Assembly: GCA_030323885.1 (NCBI GenBank)
Contig: CM059198.1
Coordinates: 55,044,417 to 55,108,416 of the forward strand
DNA: 64,000 bases
Direction: 5' to 3'
From: Branchipolynoe longqiensis
Taxonomy: Eukaryota; Annelida; Polychaeta; Phyllodocida; Polynoidae
Of the stretch, positions 44,995 to 54,637 are shown piece after piece. Position 1 is the first letter of the stretch; every line of letters starts with the position of its first letter. A program made the position numbers and the translations under genes. The notes under the pieces are model-generated. The model was not told where the DNA came from and searched no databases. It saw only the letters and a list, made by a program, of their open reading frames with translations.

Positions 44995-45987
44995 TTGATA
45001 ATTTTCTTTGTTTGGCTTTATCAACTTGCAGATAGAAATCACGCAGTAGTGAATAGGCTTAGGGTGTATTTTACAGCGGGGTTGGCAGGAGGCACGTGGA
45101 GGAATAAGAGGGTACAATTTAAGGAGTACTTACAGTTCTGTAAAAGACTTAATGTTAACCCTAAACGACCACTACTTAAAACGGTAATGTTGTACGCTTT
45201 ATATCTAAATGACATATTAAAAACAGGAGGAGCCATTAAGAACTATATGAGCGGAGCCAGATCATGGGTTAGACTGTTAAGGGGAAACTGTGAAGCGTTT
45301 GATTGTTATGCAGTATCAGTAGTTAAGACTGGTATGTGCAAGTTAAAGAATAATGTGGTAAATAGAGCCTTCCCATTGAGGATTAAACATATTAAGTTAA
45401 TCATATTAAAATTTAGAAAAATTGGTAAAGATGGCTTTGTGTTAATTGCTGCGTTGTTAATAGGCTACACATGTTTGCTAAGACAGTCCAATTTATTTCT
45501 CTCTGAGATACTGGAGGATGACGGTCACACGCTGCTCAGAGGAGATATCAAGGCGCACGATACACACGCGACGATAACGGTTAGAAGCACAAAAACCACT
45601 GCCAGGCCTGAAGATGCCTACAGTGTTGAGCTTCCACGTGTACATAATACCGCATTCTGCCCTGTGCATGCATGGAATAAGTACGATCGTCACTTCCCAG
45701 TGCATAAGGGAGCCCCAGCATTCGTAATGTCGAACGGGGCTCCTCTGACTGGTAGACTGTTCACTAAGTGCTTGCAAGCCGCCTTGAAAGGTGCTGACTG
45801 CCCGTGGTGGCCATTGGTGACGTGCCACAGCTTACGCCGGGGGGGCGCGCAAGAATATGCAAGACTGGGAATGTCACTTGAAGGAATAAGAACACTGGGA
45901 CAATGGAAATCAAGCAGTGTTTTTAACTACGTGAATAGAAGTGTATTCAAAAAAGGACCATTAGACCTCCTGTCCCAATTTGGCTGA
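44995..45987 (+). CDS. Ngaro-like tyrosine recombinase
   Basis: An open frame of 330 codons; it is open from 44995 but has no ATG before the conserved region. The first in-frame ATG (45187) comes after the conserved TWRNKRVQFKEYLQFCK segment. A splice acceptor-like pyrimidine tract ending TTGCAG lies at 45031. The catalytic set is visible: Arg in CLLRQSNL (about R163), H-x-x-R in CHSLRRGG (about H278, R281), W in LGQW, and Tyr in FNYVNRS (about Y312). The protein would integrate a circular DNA copy by site-specific recombination rather than by an integrase. The stop codon lies inside the first six bases of repeat B1. How the N-terminus is translated is unresolved. Confidence 0.88.
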   Translation: MIIFFVWLYQLADRNHAVVNRLRVYFTAGLAGGTWRNKRVQFKEYLQFCKRLNVNPKRPLLKTVMLYALYLNDILKTGGAIKNYMSGARSWVRLLRGNCEAFDCYAVSVVKTGMCKLKNNVVNRAFPLRIKHIKLIILKFRKIGKDGFVLIAALLIGYTCLLRQSNLFLSEILEDDGHTLLRGDIKAHDTHATITVRSTKTTARPEDAYSVELPRVHNTAFCPVHAWNKYDRHFPVHKGAPAFVMSNGAPLTGRLFTKCLQAALKGADCPWWPLVTCHSLRRGGAQEYARLGMSLEGIRTLGQWKSSSVFNYVNRSVFKKGPLDLLSQFG

Positions 45988-46431
45988 GATCTAATGGTCC
46001 ATAAATTCCCTATGTTGCATGATGTTGTGTGTACTAAATAGTCTGAGTGTATGTGCCAAAAATGTGAGTTGCCTGTGTGACCGTGATCCACCATCTAGCT
46101 GCTGCCCCATGCCTTCAATTTCAAGATTCACCGATAACTAGTCTTCAAGAAAATTCTGATTATTACTTAGAATGATAACCTTAAAATATTAGACCTGCAC
46201 ATAAGTAATTAGTAAAAATTAAATAGTTCAGACAGTATGTTCACGGTTGTACTACCTGTGAATTTAGAATTAGATAAAAGCAAATAATCTCATCTGTTCT
46301 GATGAGAATGAGCTTCAATTAAGTTTGTTCAATAAGTGATAGGACTAGTAGGCTTGCTGTAAAAATTTATTAAGCCTGTTTAATAAATTTATTAGCCCAA
46401 AAAAGTTATTATCTGTGTCTGGTTTTGAATT
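45982..46431 (+). repeat. B1 split direct repeat
   Basis: 450 bp, matching B2 at 46664-47113 with about two substitutions (near 46246 and near 46369). Its last four bases overlap the first four of A2 (AATT). Confidence 0.9.
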
Positions 46432-46625
46432 GTACATGTTGCCGGTAACATGCGTAATTCAAAACCCTGACGACGGGCTGGATTATGAACACCATAGATA
46501 CCAATTGTAGGATGCGTTGCTAGGATCCAAGTTAACTTCCGGTAGGGGATTCAAAGGATAGGCCAGTTGCTGCCTGACAATCATCCACGACGGATCGGTT
46601 TACCATAGCACACACACAAACTTCA
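46428..46625 (+). repeat. A2 split direct repeat
   Basis: Copy of A1, with the quasi-palindrome at 46435-46452. It is separated from B2 by 38 bp (46626-46663). Confidence 0.9.
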
Positions 46626-46663
46626 CCATCCCACCCACCCAATACCATGTTGTTGAGTGGTGG

Positions 46664-47113
46664 GGCTGAGATCTAATGGTCCATAAATTCCCTATGTTGC
46701 ATGATGTTGTGTGTACTAAATAGTCTGAGTGTATGTGCCAAAAATGTGAGTTGCCTGTGTGACCGTGATCCACCATCTAGCTGCTGCCCCATGCCTTCAA
46801 TTTCAAGATTCACCGATAACTAGTCTTCAAGAAAATTCTGATTATTACTTAGAATGATAACCTTAAAATATTAGACCTGCACATAAGTAATTAGTAAAAA
46901 TTAAATAGTTCAGACAGTATGTTCATGGTTGTACTACCTGTGAATTTAGAATTAGATAAAAGCAAATAATCTCATCTGTTCTGATGAGAATGAGCTTCAA
47001 TTAAGTTTGTTCAATAAGTGATAGGACTAGTAGGCTTGCTGTAAAAATGTATTAAGCCTGTTTAATAAATTTATTAGCCCAAAAAAGTTATTATCTGTGT
47101 CTGGTTTTGAATT
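46664..47113 (+). repeat. B2 split direct repeat, right terminus of the Ngaro-like element
   Basis: Copy of B1. It ends CTGTGTCTGGTTTTGAATT, and the degenerate element at 53918-58281 ends with nearly the same string, which fixes this as the true right terminus. Confidence 0.9.
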
Positions 47114-47236
47114 ATATGCTAGGGTAGCATATATTTTAAAAATAAACTAGATAATATGTATATCAATGTGTGTATATATATATACATGTGTATATGTGTA
47201 TATATATATATATTCATATATATGTTTGCCTATTTA
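47114..47236. repeat. TA/TG-rich microsatellite between two YR elements
   Basis: Alternating TATATA and TGTGTA runs at 47168-47222. Confidence 0.7.
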
Positions 47237-47556
47237 TAGATTAGTTAGACGAATCTTACCTGGGTATAGATGATGGATAACTATTGTTTTCCCGAGGTAT
47301 AAGCCTCAGAGAGACGTGGGTGAGGGAGAAGGAAGCACTTCCGGTCCAGCAATCTTTACCTACTAATTCAGGATAAAAATGATTCCTAATAAAAAATAAT
47401 AATAATATTGAATTGTAATGTTTTACAAGCCAACTGAATAGACGTGGTAGGGTGTGGTGGGTGGGCCCTCACCCACGTCTATCCGAGGCTTATACCTCGG
47501 GAAAACAATAGTTCTCCATCATCTATACCCAGGTAAGATTCATCTAACTAATCTAT
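47237..47556. repeat. Inverted duplication adjoining the DIRS1-like element
   Basis: 47237-47325 (AATCTTACCTGGGTATAGAT ... CCCGAGGTATAAGCCTC) is the near-exact reverse complement of 47465-47555. Towards the centre, 47326-47354 continues with GAAGGAAGCACTTCCGGTCC, which is the inner part of the right terminal repeat of the element at 47557-52959. The arms are about 90 bp around a loop of about 140 bp. This may be the end of a second DIRS-type copy or part of the element's own complex terminus. Confidence 0.6.
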
Positions 47557-47600
47557 TTTACCTCGGTATACAGCCTCTGGCTAGCCGCAGGCTAGGGAGA
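47557..47600 (-). repeat. Left inverted terminal repeat of the DIRS1-like element
   Basis: TTTTACCTCGGTATACAGCC at the outside; it is the reverse complement of 52915-52959. Confidence 0.85.
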
Positions 47601-47730
47601 CTTTACGTAATAGCATTTTTATCCTGATATTCTATTATTTAACGCTTATCTGTTCTAACAAGCATGTAATATCAATTGTATATCATAATAAAGTGAGAAT
47701 AAAATTTTTTGTGTTGTTCACCTTCATCAT

Positions 47731-48840
47731 CTAGTCTTGGAGCAATCGTTTTGCAATCCCACTTGACTTCTCCAGTCTCTTGTTGTAATGTTTTGCAAAC
47801 GATCTGGCCGTTTTCCATCCCGCATGTGCCAGGATTCGTTTCACCGAAATCCCTAGCAACCAAGCTTTCGAGACCATTGCTCCTCTTGTTGAATGCAATG
47901 CATATCGTTCCGTATTAACTCCAGCTAGCGTTAACACCTTAATTGTCCATCGCGCCAGAGTATCCCGCGAGATACCTTTATGTGGCTTAATAAAGCTTAT
48001 CAACAATTGTCTTGAGTTTCTAATACTTTTAGTCTTGGATAAATACGCCCGTATGGCTGAAACGACACATAGCTTCTGATCCTCGGTGAATCTTGTGACA
48101 TTCACTGTTGACAGAGGATCTCCCAACCGATTTGATTTGAATAAAGTTGTTAAATCAAATGTTGCTTCGGTCTTGTCCATCTCAAGACCAGTTAGTGAAA
48201 GGGTGACTATTATCTGACCTCTGTGGCCTTTTACTAACAGAAGGAGCATCGCCATTTTAAAACTTAATTGTTTTATGTCCAGATGCTTGTTGTGTGGCCA
48301 TTTAAAAAATAATTTAAACACTAGTGACACATCCCAGAAATGATTGTATTTCGGCTTCGGGGGGTTCCGTTCATAAATAGAACGTAACACTCAGGTAATG
48401 ACGTGGTGTTTCCCTATCGTCTGACCATCTATTCGTGGGATAATTATAGATAAGGCACATCTTGCCGCATTAATGGCTCCATATCCTAACCCTTCATCTT
48501 CTAGCATCCTGAGAAACCTTGCTAACTGGGATATAGACGGGTTCATAGGTTTCACTTTCTTGATTAAGCAATGCACGCCCCATTTCTTTAAGTATGTGGT
48601 ATACATCTTGACTGTTCCTTTCCTCCACGCATGTGACACCAACCGTTGTTGAGTGACCTTATCTAAACCGAATTGTTCTAGATATTTATTTAGAAAAGGA
48701 ATGCTAGCAGCGGAGTCGTTGATACGTTTCCGTGTCGTGCCAGTGGGCCTTGGTGCGTCAGGTTTCCTCGGGATCTTTTGAACCGGAGGCAGCCTTTGGC
48801 TGTCGACATTAACACCGCTAGCCACGGTTGCGTGTCCCAT
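47731..48840 (-). pseudogene. DIRS1-like tyrosine recombinase with one stop
   Basis: Two open blocks in the same frame are separated by a single TGA at about 48391. The N-terminal part contains LVSHAWRKGTVKMYTTYLKK and SQLARFLRMLEDEGLGYGAI, typical of the core-binding domain. The C-terminal part carries the first catalytic Arg region (VKGHRGQIIVTLSL), H-x-x-R in HSTRGAMVSKAW, HAGW, and the terminal Tyr in AKHYNKR. It would resolve or integrate the circular DNA form. It overlaps the end of the RNase H/methyltransferase frame by about 150 nt in another frame, as is usual in DIRS elements. The stop makes this copy non-functional unless it is read through. Confidence 0.85.
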
Positions 48841-49645
48841 TCGGGGACGATGAGGATCGCATGCGTTTCCTCCAGTCGTATCTTCCTTGTTACTCTGCTT
48901 ATGATGTTGAATGGGGGGAAAATGTAAAAGAATTCATTTCGCCAAATCATTGAGAATGCATCTATGTGCCATGCATTTGGTTCTGGATGCCATGACACAT
49001 ACCGTTCTAATTTACAATTATTTCTGGAAGCAAATAAGTCTATTGTGGGCTTACCCCATTTTTGACAAATTTGGTTGAAAATGGTTTTATTTAGTGACCA
49101 TTCCAGATGGTCATGGAAAATCCTACTCTTTTTATCTGCTAGAGTGTTTTGTATGCCTGGAATATGTGCTACTGTTAACCATACTTTGTATTTTTGTGCC
49201 CAGTTCCAAATGAGTCGTGCTATCTCATTACAGTGTTTTGATTTTGTGCCTCCCATGTTTCTGACATAAGCCATAGCTGTCGTGTTATCAGTTAGAATGC
49301 GAACATTGTTTTTGGGTACTTTTACTAGGCTTGCTAACCCTAGGTAAATAACTCTTAATTCTAGAACATTTACATGATCTGAACTCTCACTTTGTAACCA
49401 TCTCCCTCCTGTCGCTACATCGTTGCGATGTGCTCCCCAACCTTGTAATGAAGCATCAGTCGTCACGACAGTGTTGGGTTCTCCCATTCTAATGGGATTG
49501 GGAGAGTCAGTAATATGTTCCAACCACCAGAAGATATCTGCTTATCCTTCGTCTGAAATAGTCATTTTCTTTTCGAAATTACCTTTAGCTCGGGCTAATG
49601 CCAGATTTTTGTCTATTTCCAATGACTTTATGTGCGCTCCCCCAT
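48690..49645 (-). pseudogene. DIRS1-like RNase H and methyltransferase-like region
   Basis: After the LINE insertion the frame resumes (AHIKSLEIDKNLALARAKG), meets a TAA at 49542-49544, then runs open for 277 codons from 49523. RNase H markers are VVTTDASLQGWGAH, LELRVIYLGL, ILTDNTTAMAYVRN and AHIPGIQNTLADKKSR. The following segment, TIDLFASRNNCKLERYVSW, IDAFSMIWRNE, YIFPPFNIISRV, IVPEWDTQPW, corresponds to the Dam-like methyltransferase region described in DIRS1-like elements; FPPF would be at the place of the DPPY-type motif. Whether it has enzymatic activity is unknown. Confidence 0.8.
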
Positions 49646-49905
49646 TTCAAAATTAAGGCAAGACAGTTTCTCAAACAGGATCATAAATATATGGAATAGT
49701 CTCCCTCAAAATGTTATTGATGCCGGCTCAATAAATTCATTCAAGAACAGATTAGAAAAGGCATGGGCTGATGATCCAGGGAAATTTGACCACTTATTCA
49801 CCAGATGCTACTAATTTATTCCTTGGGTTGCTAATTACTTGCGCTCAAGCAAAAATGAGAGACAAATAAGTGTTCACACTTCCTGTCTACCAATCGCTAT
49901 ATCGC
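49646..49905 (+). pseudogene. 5'-truncated LINE 3' end nested in the DIRS1-like element
   Basis: On the plus strand it reads KLRQDSFSNRIINIWNSLP, then SINSFKNRLEKAWADDP, a stop, and the same 3' UTR as the fragment at 10692-11115, ending in (ATCGCTAT)n-like bases at 49890-49910. It interrupts the DIRS1-like frame between APSILY and AHIKSLE. Orientation is opposite to the host element. Confidence 0.85.
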
Positions 49906-50881
49906 TATATAGAATAGATGGGGCATACGATATCATAATGCCGATAAGGACGGCGACCTGTCTTATCTTTGGCCTATATATGTCTATCAACTGGTTGGCC
50001 GTAACCCGAAACTTATCTAGTTTCTGTTGTGTAAGCGACACCGTCATAGTTTTCCTATTTAAGATAAAACCTAAGCATTTTAATTTCGTTGTCGGTAGAA
50101 AAACAGACTTATTCTTATGAATGTAAAAACCTAGCAATGTTAGCAGATGGCATAAATCTGTGACTGCTTTTTGGCACTGATCGAAAGTTTCACCCATAAT
50201 AAATGAATCATCGATATATGGAAACATAGTGTGTCCTTTCCTTGCCATGATTGAAAAAATTGGTTTTAGCAATTTGGTAAACAGATGGGGTGCACAGGCC
50301 AACCCGTTGGGTAAACATGTAAATTCGAAAAGTGTGTCATGCCAAATGAATCTTAAGAACTTTCTGTCGTTCTTACAGATTGGTACCGTATAATAGGCGT
50401 CCCGTAAGTCGACACTGGCTAGCCATGAATCGGGAGTAATCAGATCTCGAGCAGTTTCCAGTGAAAACATTTTGAAATGTTGATAAGCCACTATCTCATT
50501 TAACTTGGTTAAGTCTAAAATCATTTGTATTTCGCCATTCGGTTTCGGTCTAGAAAAAACATTTGAAACGAATACACCTTTCGTATGCGGTACCTGTTCT
50601 ATAATGCCTTTCGCTTCAAAAAGAAGTACTTGGGTATTAATTTGTTCTTTTTCTTCTGCATTAAAGTTATATGGAAACGGGATTCTCTTTTGTTTAGGCA
50701 TTTCAGTAAATGGGATTTTAACTCCTTTTACGATGTTCAGAATTTCCTTATCTGTTGTAATGCTCAGCCACTGCTCTAAACAATTTAAGATGTTTCCTAC
50801 TTTAAACATGCTTACGTAAGTCTGTGTCTCCTCCGTAATCATGTCCGGGGCTGATGGCTGGAGTGTTTGTGTGGCACACAT
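49906..50881 (-). pseudogene. DIRS1-like reverse transcriptase domain
   Basis: Starts at an ATG at 50881 whose A is the last base of the Gag stop TAA (TAATG overlap). Domain marks: FVSNVFSRPKPNGEIQMILD, then the catalytic Asp in SWLASVDLRDAYYTVP, FEFTCLPNGLACAPHLFTKL, the loop FPYIDDSFIM with the Asp pair, and LGFYIHKNKSVFLPTTKL, LGFILN. The domain is itself intact over about 325 codons but is cut from its RNase H by the LINE insertion. It would copy element RNA. Confidence 0.85.
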
Positions 50882-52212
50882 TATTTGTTCCCTGGCCTGG
50901 GGAACTGGGGTTTGGGTGTGAACGCCCTTTTGTATACCCGGTTCTCGCCCCAGTTGGACGGCTGACGGTCTCCGCGGCCTCTCCCTCGTGGGCTGAATCC
51001 GAAGGATGGGCCTCCTCTTGTCGGTCTGCCTCCTCGTCGGAACCGAAAATCCGAACGTGGTCTCCGGAACCTGGCGGAGTTGTCAAACTTCCGGCCTTTT
51101 GTGTCAGTGTTTTTAGCACTCTTGTTGTCCACTTCCACTTCTTTGTAGAGGTGAGCCAACTGTCCCCCGAACATCTTGCTCTTGTCTAAGGGTTTCCCCT
51201 TGACCAGTTTGGGGGCTAAGTACAGAGTGTACTCTTTGCCATCGTTGTCGGTGACTTTCTTAGATCTGGCCACTTCCTTGCCAGCGTCGGTGGTAACTGA
51301 CTTGAAAACGTTTTCAAATCTGCGATTAGTCATGTAGTTGCATGCCGCTGTAAGTAACGCAATGTTACGGTCCATGCTCCGTGCCAATGAGGAGAACTTA
51401 TTCTCCGTTTGCATTCAGTTAGCTACGGGAGCGACTGATGTTAGCGCTCCCAATACCGCTTTGTGGATAGTGCAAAGGACGGTCTCAAACCTACGGCGTT
51501 CGTCCGAGAGGTGGATACCAGCGTCCATCTCTTTACTGAGAGTTTCTGGGATCCCTTTGATACCCGAAATCTGTTCGGTCAACTTATTGATCACTTCTAC
51601 TGGCTTAAAAGTATTGAAGTGACCCTTAATGGTCTCCCTCATCATCGTAGTTGTGTGGACTTTCTTCGCCTTTGGTTTTGCGCACTTTTTGCCTACTTTT
51701 ACTCCTATCTTTGCATACACACCCGCGCGTTCTGTGTCCAAATCGGACTCAGTTGAGGAGGAATCGTCGGACGAGTCCGAGGAGGAATCCTTATTCTTCT
51801 TCTTTTTTGTCTTCTTCTTTGACTTTTTCGCTTTCTTAGCCTTGGAAGCTTTTGTGAACTCGTCCCCAGAGCTGCTGAATGTTTTGCGCTTCCTTTTAGT
51901 GACTTTCGGTTTCGGAACCTCGTAAGCCGAGTCCGTGTCGTCGTCGGAAAAGTCTTCCCAATCCTCATCTGGAATGGGTGGAGGAGAGGCTCGGGCCATC
52001 GCCTGGACATGCCTCATCTTTTGGTCCATGATTCTTGAAATCATGGCCTCCAAATCCCCTGGTCGGATTTGATCGTCGCTTTCCCTATCAGACGGTAAGT
52101 CTGCTCTGGGCTGCGGTGACAGCAGAGCCGTGCATGCTGGTGACGAGTCATACGTGGTAGGTGCGTGACCCTCGGCTGCCGCTGGCGCTGCTTTGTTGCG
52201 CTTAGTGGCCAT
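50881..52212 (-). pseudogene. DIRS1-like Gag with one in-frame stop
   Basis: The ATG at 52212 follows a splice acceptor-like TTTGTTACAG and opens MATKRNKAAPAAAEGH. An acidic/basic low-complexity middle follows (KAKKAKKSKKKTKKKKNKD, then SSSDSSDDSSSTESD). A conserved-looking domain includes IKGHFNTFKPVEVINKLTEQ. A TGA at 51415 interrupts, and the same frame continues MQTENKFSSLARSMDRNIAL and TAACNYMTNRRFENVF. The end is Arg/Gly-rich (FRFRRGGRPTRGGPSF), as in nucleic-acid-binding Gag tails. No zinc knuckle was seen. The frame ends in TAATG, overlapping the RT start. Confidence 0.75.
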
Positions 52213-52218
52213 CGGTGT

Positions 52219-52809
52219 CTGTAACAAAGGAAAGTTACTAATCACCGGAATCCTCTCAACTGAACACAATAATTGTGACGCCAGGTAAACCTGGGTTGAG
52301 GTATAAATGGTACAGATTTACGTGTTTTACAACGTTCTCAGTACAGGCGTGTAAGCTAAGTTTATGCCGTAGGTGTGTGGTATCGAAACCAACCATACGG
52401 GGGGTAGGTCGAAGACCGCCCACACTCTCTGTTCCATACACTTCTCCCACCCGCGGCTTTTGCGGCAGCAAGTTGGAGAAAATATTACGAAACTCGGAAG
52501 CACGCCTCAAAAATCCGGTGTGGGGAGTCTATAAAAGAAACCCAGGATCATCCCCAACAAAACCCTCTTTAGGGTTCGGAGGAATTTCCTTAGGAGATGT
52601 GACTCGGGTCAACATCTCTCCCTGTCTGTATACAGGTGTCGATAGAACAAAGGAGTATCGGTTTCGGTCATGACACAAGCAAGCATTGTTCTATCCTCGT
52701 GTTAAAAAACACGTTTAAAGTCCATAAGGGACCTGAGAAAGTTCTGAACTTTCATAATGTGATGCTATAGTGCATCAGTTACAACTTAATCATAGTTTCA
52801 AATACTTAC
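52219..52809 (-). other. Probable intron in the leader of the DIRS1-like element
   Basis: On the minus strand a consensus donor (AACT then GTAAGTATTT) at 52809 and an acceptor (CTTTGTTACAG) at 52219 would remove 591 nt. The short 5' leader would then lie six bases from the Gag ATG. The enclosed region has no coding content. Based on motif quality and placement only. Confidence 0.45.
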
Positions 52810-52914
52810 AGTTAGATTTAGTCGTTGTAGTAGATAAATCCTGCCGGAGCAACTCAGCGAACGTCCTCCCGCCGTGAGCTGCTTATGCCAATTGCTGGAC
52901 CGGAAGTGCTTCCT

Positions 52915-52959
52915 TCTCCCTAGCCTGCGGCTCGCCAGAGGCTGTATACCGAGGTAAAA
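52915..52959 (-). repeat. Right inverted terminal repeat of the DIRS1-like element
   Basis: Ends GCTGTATACCGAGGTAAAA on the plus strand; partner of 47557-47600. It is the 5' end of the element in its own orientation. Confidence 0.85.
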
Positions 52960-53117
52960 TGTATATATATATAGGCATCTCTGATGTTAAATTATTTTAT
53001 AGTTATAGCTTTGTTTCTAATCTATTCTAAATTTAGTATGTAATTATATATTTGATTTCAGACAGCCGTAAATTATTTAGGATTTTTAATAAACCATCAA
53101 TTCCATATAATCTACTG

Positions 53118-53865
53118 GGCCCATATGCATGGAGCAGTGTTAGCGGCGTGTGGTGTTATCACTCTAACACCGGGTAGCTACCACCGGTTATCGGTGGCAT
53201 CAAGAACTATGTCACGCCGTATGCATGGGGGCCTAAACGGTGAGTGTTAGCTAAACGTGAATGTATTTATAGATTTGGGAAATTCCTCGATTCGACAATA
53301 TGAATAACGCCGCCAATGCGGCGGCGGTGTTAATATCGGTTCGAATTTAGGGTTAAATTGATAAAATTTCACTTATTGCGTATTTAATTCTGTCAAATAT
53401 GATAGCATTGAATAGATTTGGGCCTAATATATAGCCGCTGATTCGGCAGCGACGGCGGCGATGTGTGTTTTGTTGATATGCGACAGTATGGATATCGACG
53501 TTAAGGCGGCGACACAGATTTGTTTATTTTACATTCGTCGATTTGACAATATTAATATCACCGCCTATGCGGCGGCAGCGTTAATATCGCTTCGTTTTTA
53601 GGGTTAATTTGATTAAATTTCACTTATTGCATATTTAATTATGTTAAATATGATAGCATTGAATAGATTTGGGCTCCATCCTGACACTAACCTAACACTA
53701 ACACCGCTGTAAACCTGCTATGGGCTGGGGGGTTAGAATCTTTGACTTTAAGCTCGCGGTGTTAGGCCTAACACTGCTCCATGCATACAGACTTTTCGGC
53801 GCTAAACCAGAAATCCCGCCCTAACCACGGTTTGCCTCGCTAACACCGCTCCATGCATACGTGCC
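53118..53865 (+). mobile_element. TIR element with CTG flanks (PIF/Harbinger-like size and ends)
   Basis: A 28-bp inverted repeat starts GGCCCATATGCATGGAGCAG at the left, with a near-complement at the right. CTG precedes and follows (53115-53117 and 53866-53868). The interior has two direct copies of an AT-rich block (53335-53430 and 53590-53680; AAATTTCACTTATTGCRTAT, then AATAGATTTGGGC) and no coding content. A related inverted fragment is at 6066-6235. Confidence 0.7.
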
Positions 53866-54166
53866 CTGGTCTCTTGCCTTCTTTTGACACCCAAACGATC
53901 TCATCTCAACCATTCATAATCGTCCATGTTGCCAGTAACATGCATAATTCAAAGCCTTGACCATAGTGATACGTAGTGTAGATACCAAATACAGTATAGC
54001 ATTCGTTAACCACCCTGACTATAGTTGACTTCCGGGCGATATGCTCGATCGAAATCATTCCTCTCCGTTACACCGAGCTGTGATGACCCTTGGTTGAGTT
54101 AATACAGTGAAATTTGAAGAACATTTCTGTGCAGATTTTATCATTGGTCTTTAACCTGTAGTGATA

Positions 54167-54400
54167 ATGCCTAAGTTTAAATCTTCTGTTGTCAAAGGAA
54201 AGTTTTCCAAGGAATTGCTTGGTTCGGGCAGTAATCGCCGCCAGGACGAAATACAAGTGTGCATATCTGTGGGAGCTGGGAAGGAGTGCAAGAAAAATAT
54301 CATAGATGGCGCGCAAGTCGTCGACAAATCGCAAATGCAACCGTCGGGTCCAGTCACTACAGTCGTTCCTCAGGTCAGTAAGGGTAATATCCTTGTTTAA
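54167..54400 (+). pseudogene. Ngaro-like ORF1 remnant
   Basis: Begins MPKFKSSVVKGKFSKELLG, corresponding in position and character to MPKASKIRSEVGRYSRALLE of the intact ORF1. It ends after about 78 codons; the Cys/His C-terminal domain is missing. Confidence 0.65.
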
Positions 54401-54637
54401 AAATTACCCAGCATGTTGTCGAGTTTAAAGTCATATCGTGCATCTCATGTTGATACTTTGTGTACAATAGATAATAATGTTAATCTAAATATAATAGAAA
54501 GTTTCAGAAAAAACGGCTACCTCTCGTAAGTGTGTCACAGTGTTTAGATCCTAGTTTTGTTGAAGATATTGGAACTGAAGTTAAAAAGATATATTGCAAG
54601 AATGGTAAAAAACGTAGTTGTATTGGAATTCCATTAG

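Larger units (their letters stand above)
40710..47113 (+). mobile_element. Complete Ngaro-like YR retrotransposon with split direct repeats
   Basis: The order is A1 (40710-40907), ORF1, ORF2 (RT-RNase H), YR ORF, B1 (45982-46431), A2 (46428-46625), a 38-bp spacer, and B2 (46664-47113). This split-direct-repeat layout (A1-internal-B1-A2-B2), with a tyrosine recombinase instead of an integrase, defines the Ngaro-type/PAT-type YR retrotransposons. There is no DNA-methyltransferase-like region between RNase H and YR, which also fits Ngaro. A1 and A2 look identical and B1 and B2 differ at only about two of 450 positions, so the insertion is recent. All three open frames are unbroken over their conserved domains. 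No target-site duplication is expected or seen. Confidence 0.9.
47557..52959 (-). mobile_element. DIRS1-like YR retrotransposon, decayed, with nested LINE
   Basis: Inverted terminal repeats of about 45 bp (47557-47600 and 52915-52959, one or two mismatches) bound, in minus-strand order, a leader with a probable intron, Gag, RT, RNase H plus a methyltransferase-like region, and YR. Inverted terminal repeats together with the methyltransferase-like segment place it in the DIRS1-like group rather than Ngaro. It is inactivated by an in-frame stop in Gag (51415), a stop near 49543, a stop near 48391 and a LINE insertion (49646-49905). Confidence 0.88.

Noticed and set aside
48391..51417. In-frame TGA codons in the DIRS1-like Gag and recombinase as possible recoding
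   Set aside because: The same element also has a TAA (49542-49544) and a LINE insertion, so ordinary decay explains them better.
51629..51925. Plus-strand open frames opposite the DIRS1-like Gag (Ser/Phe-rich)
   Set aside because: Antisense of the Lys/Asp/Ser low-complexity Gag region; no independent support.
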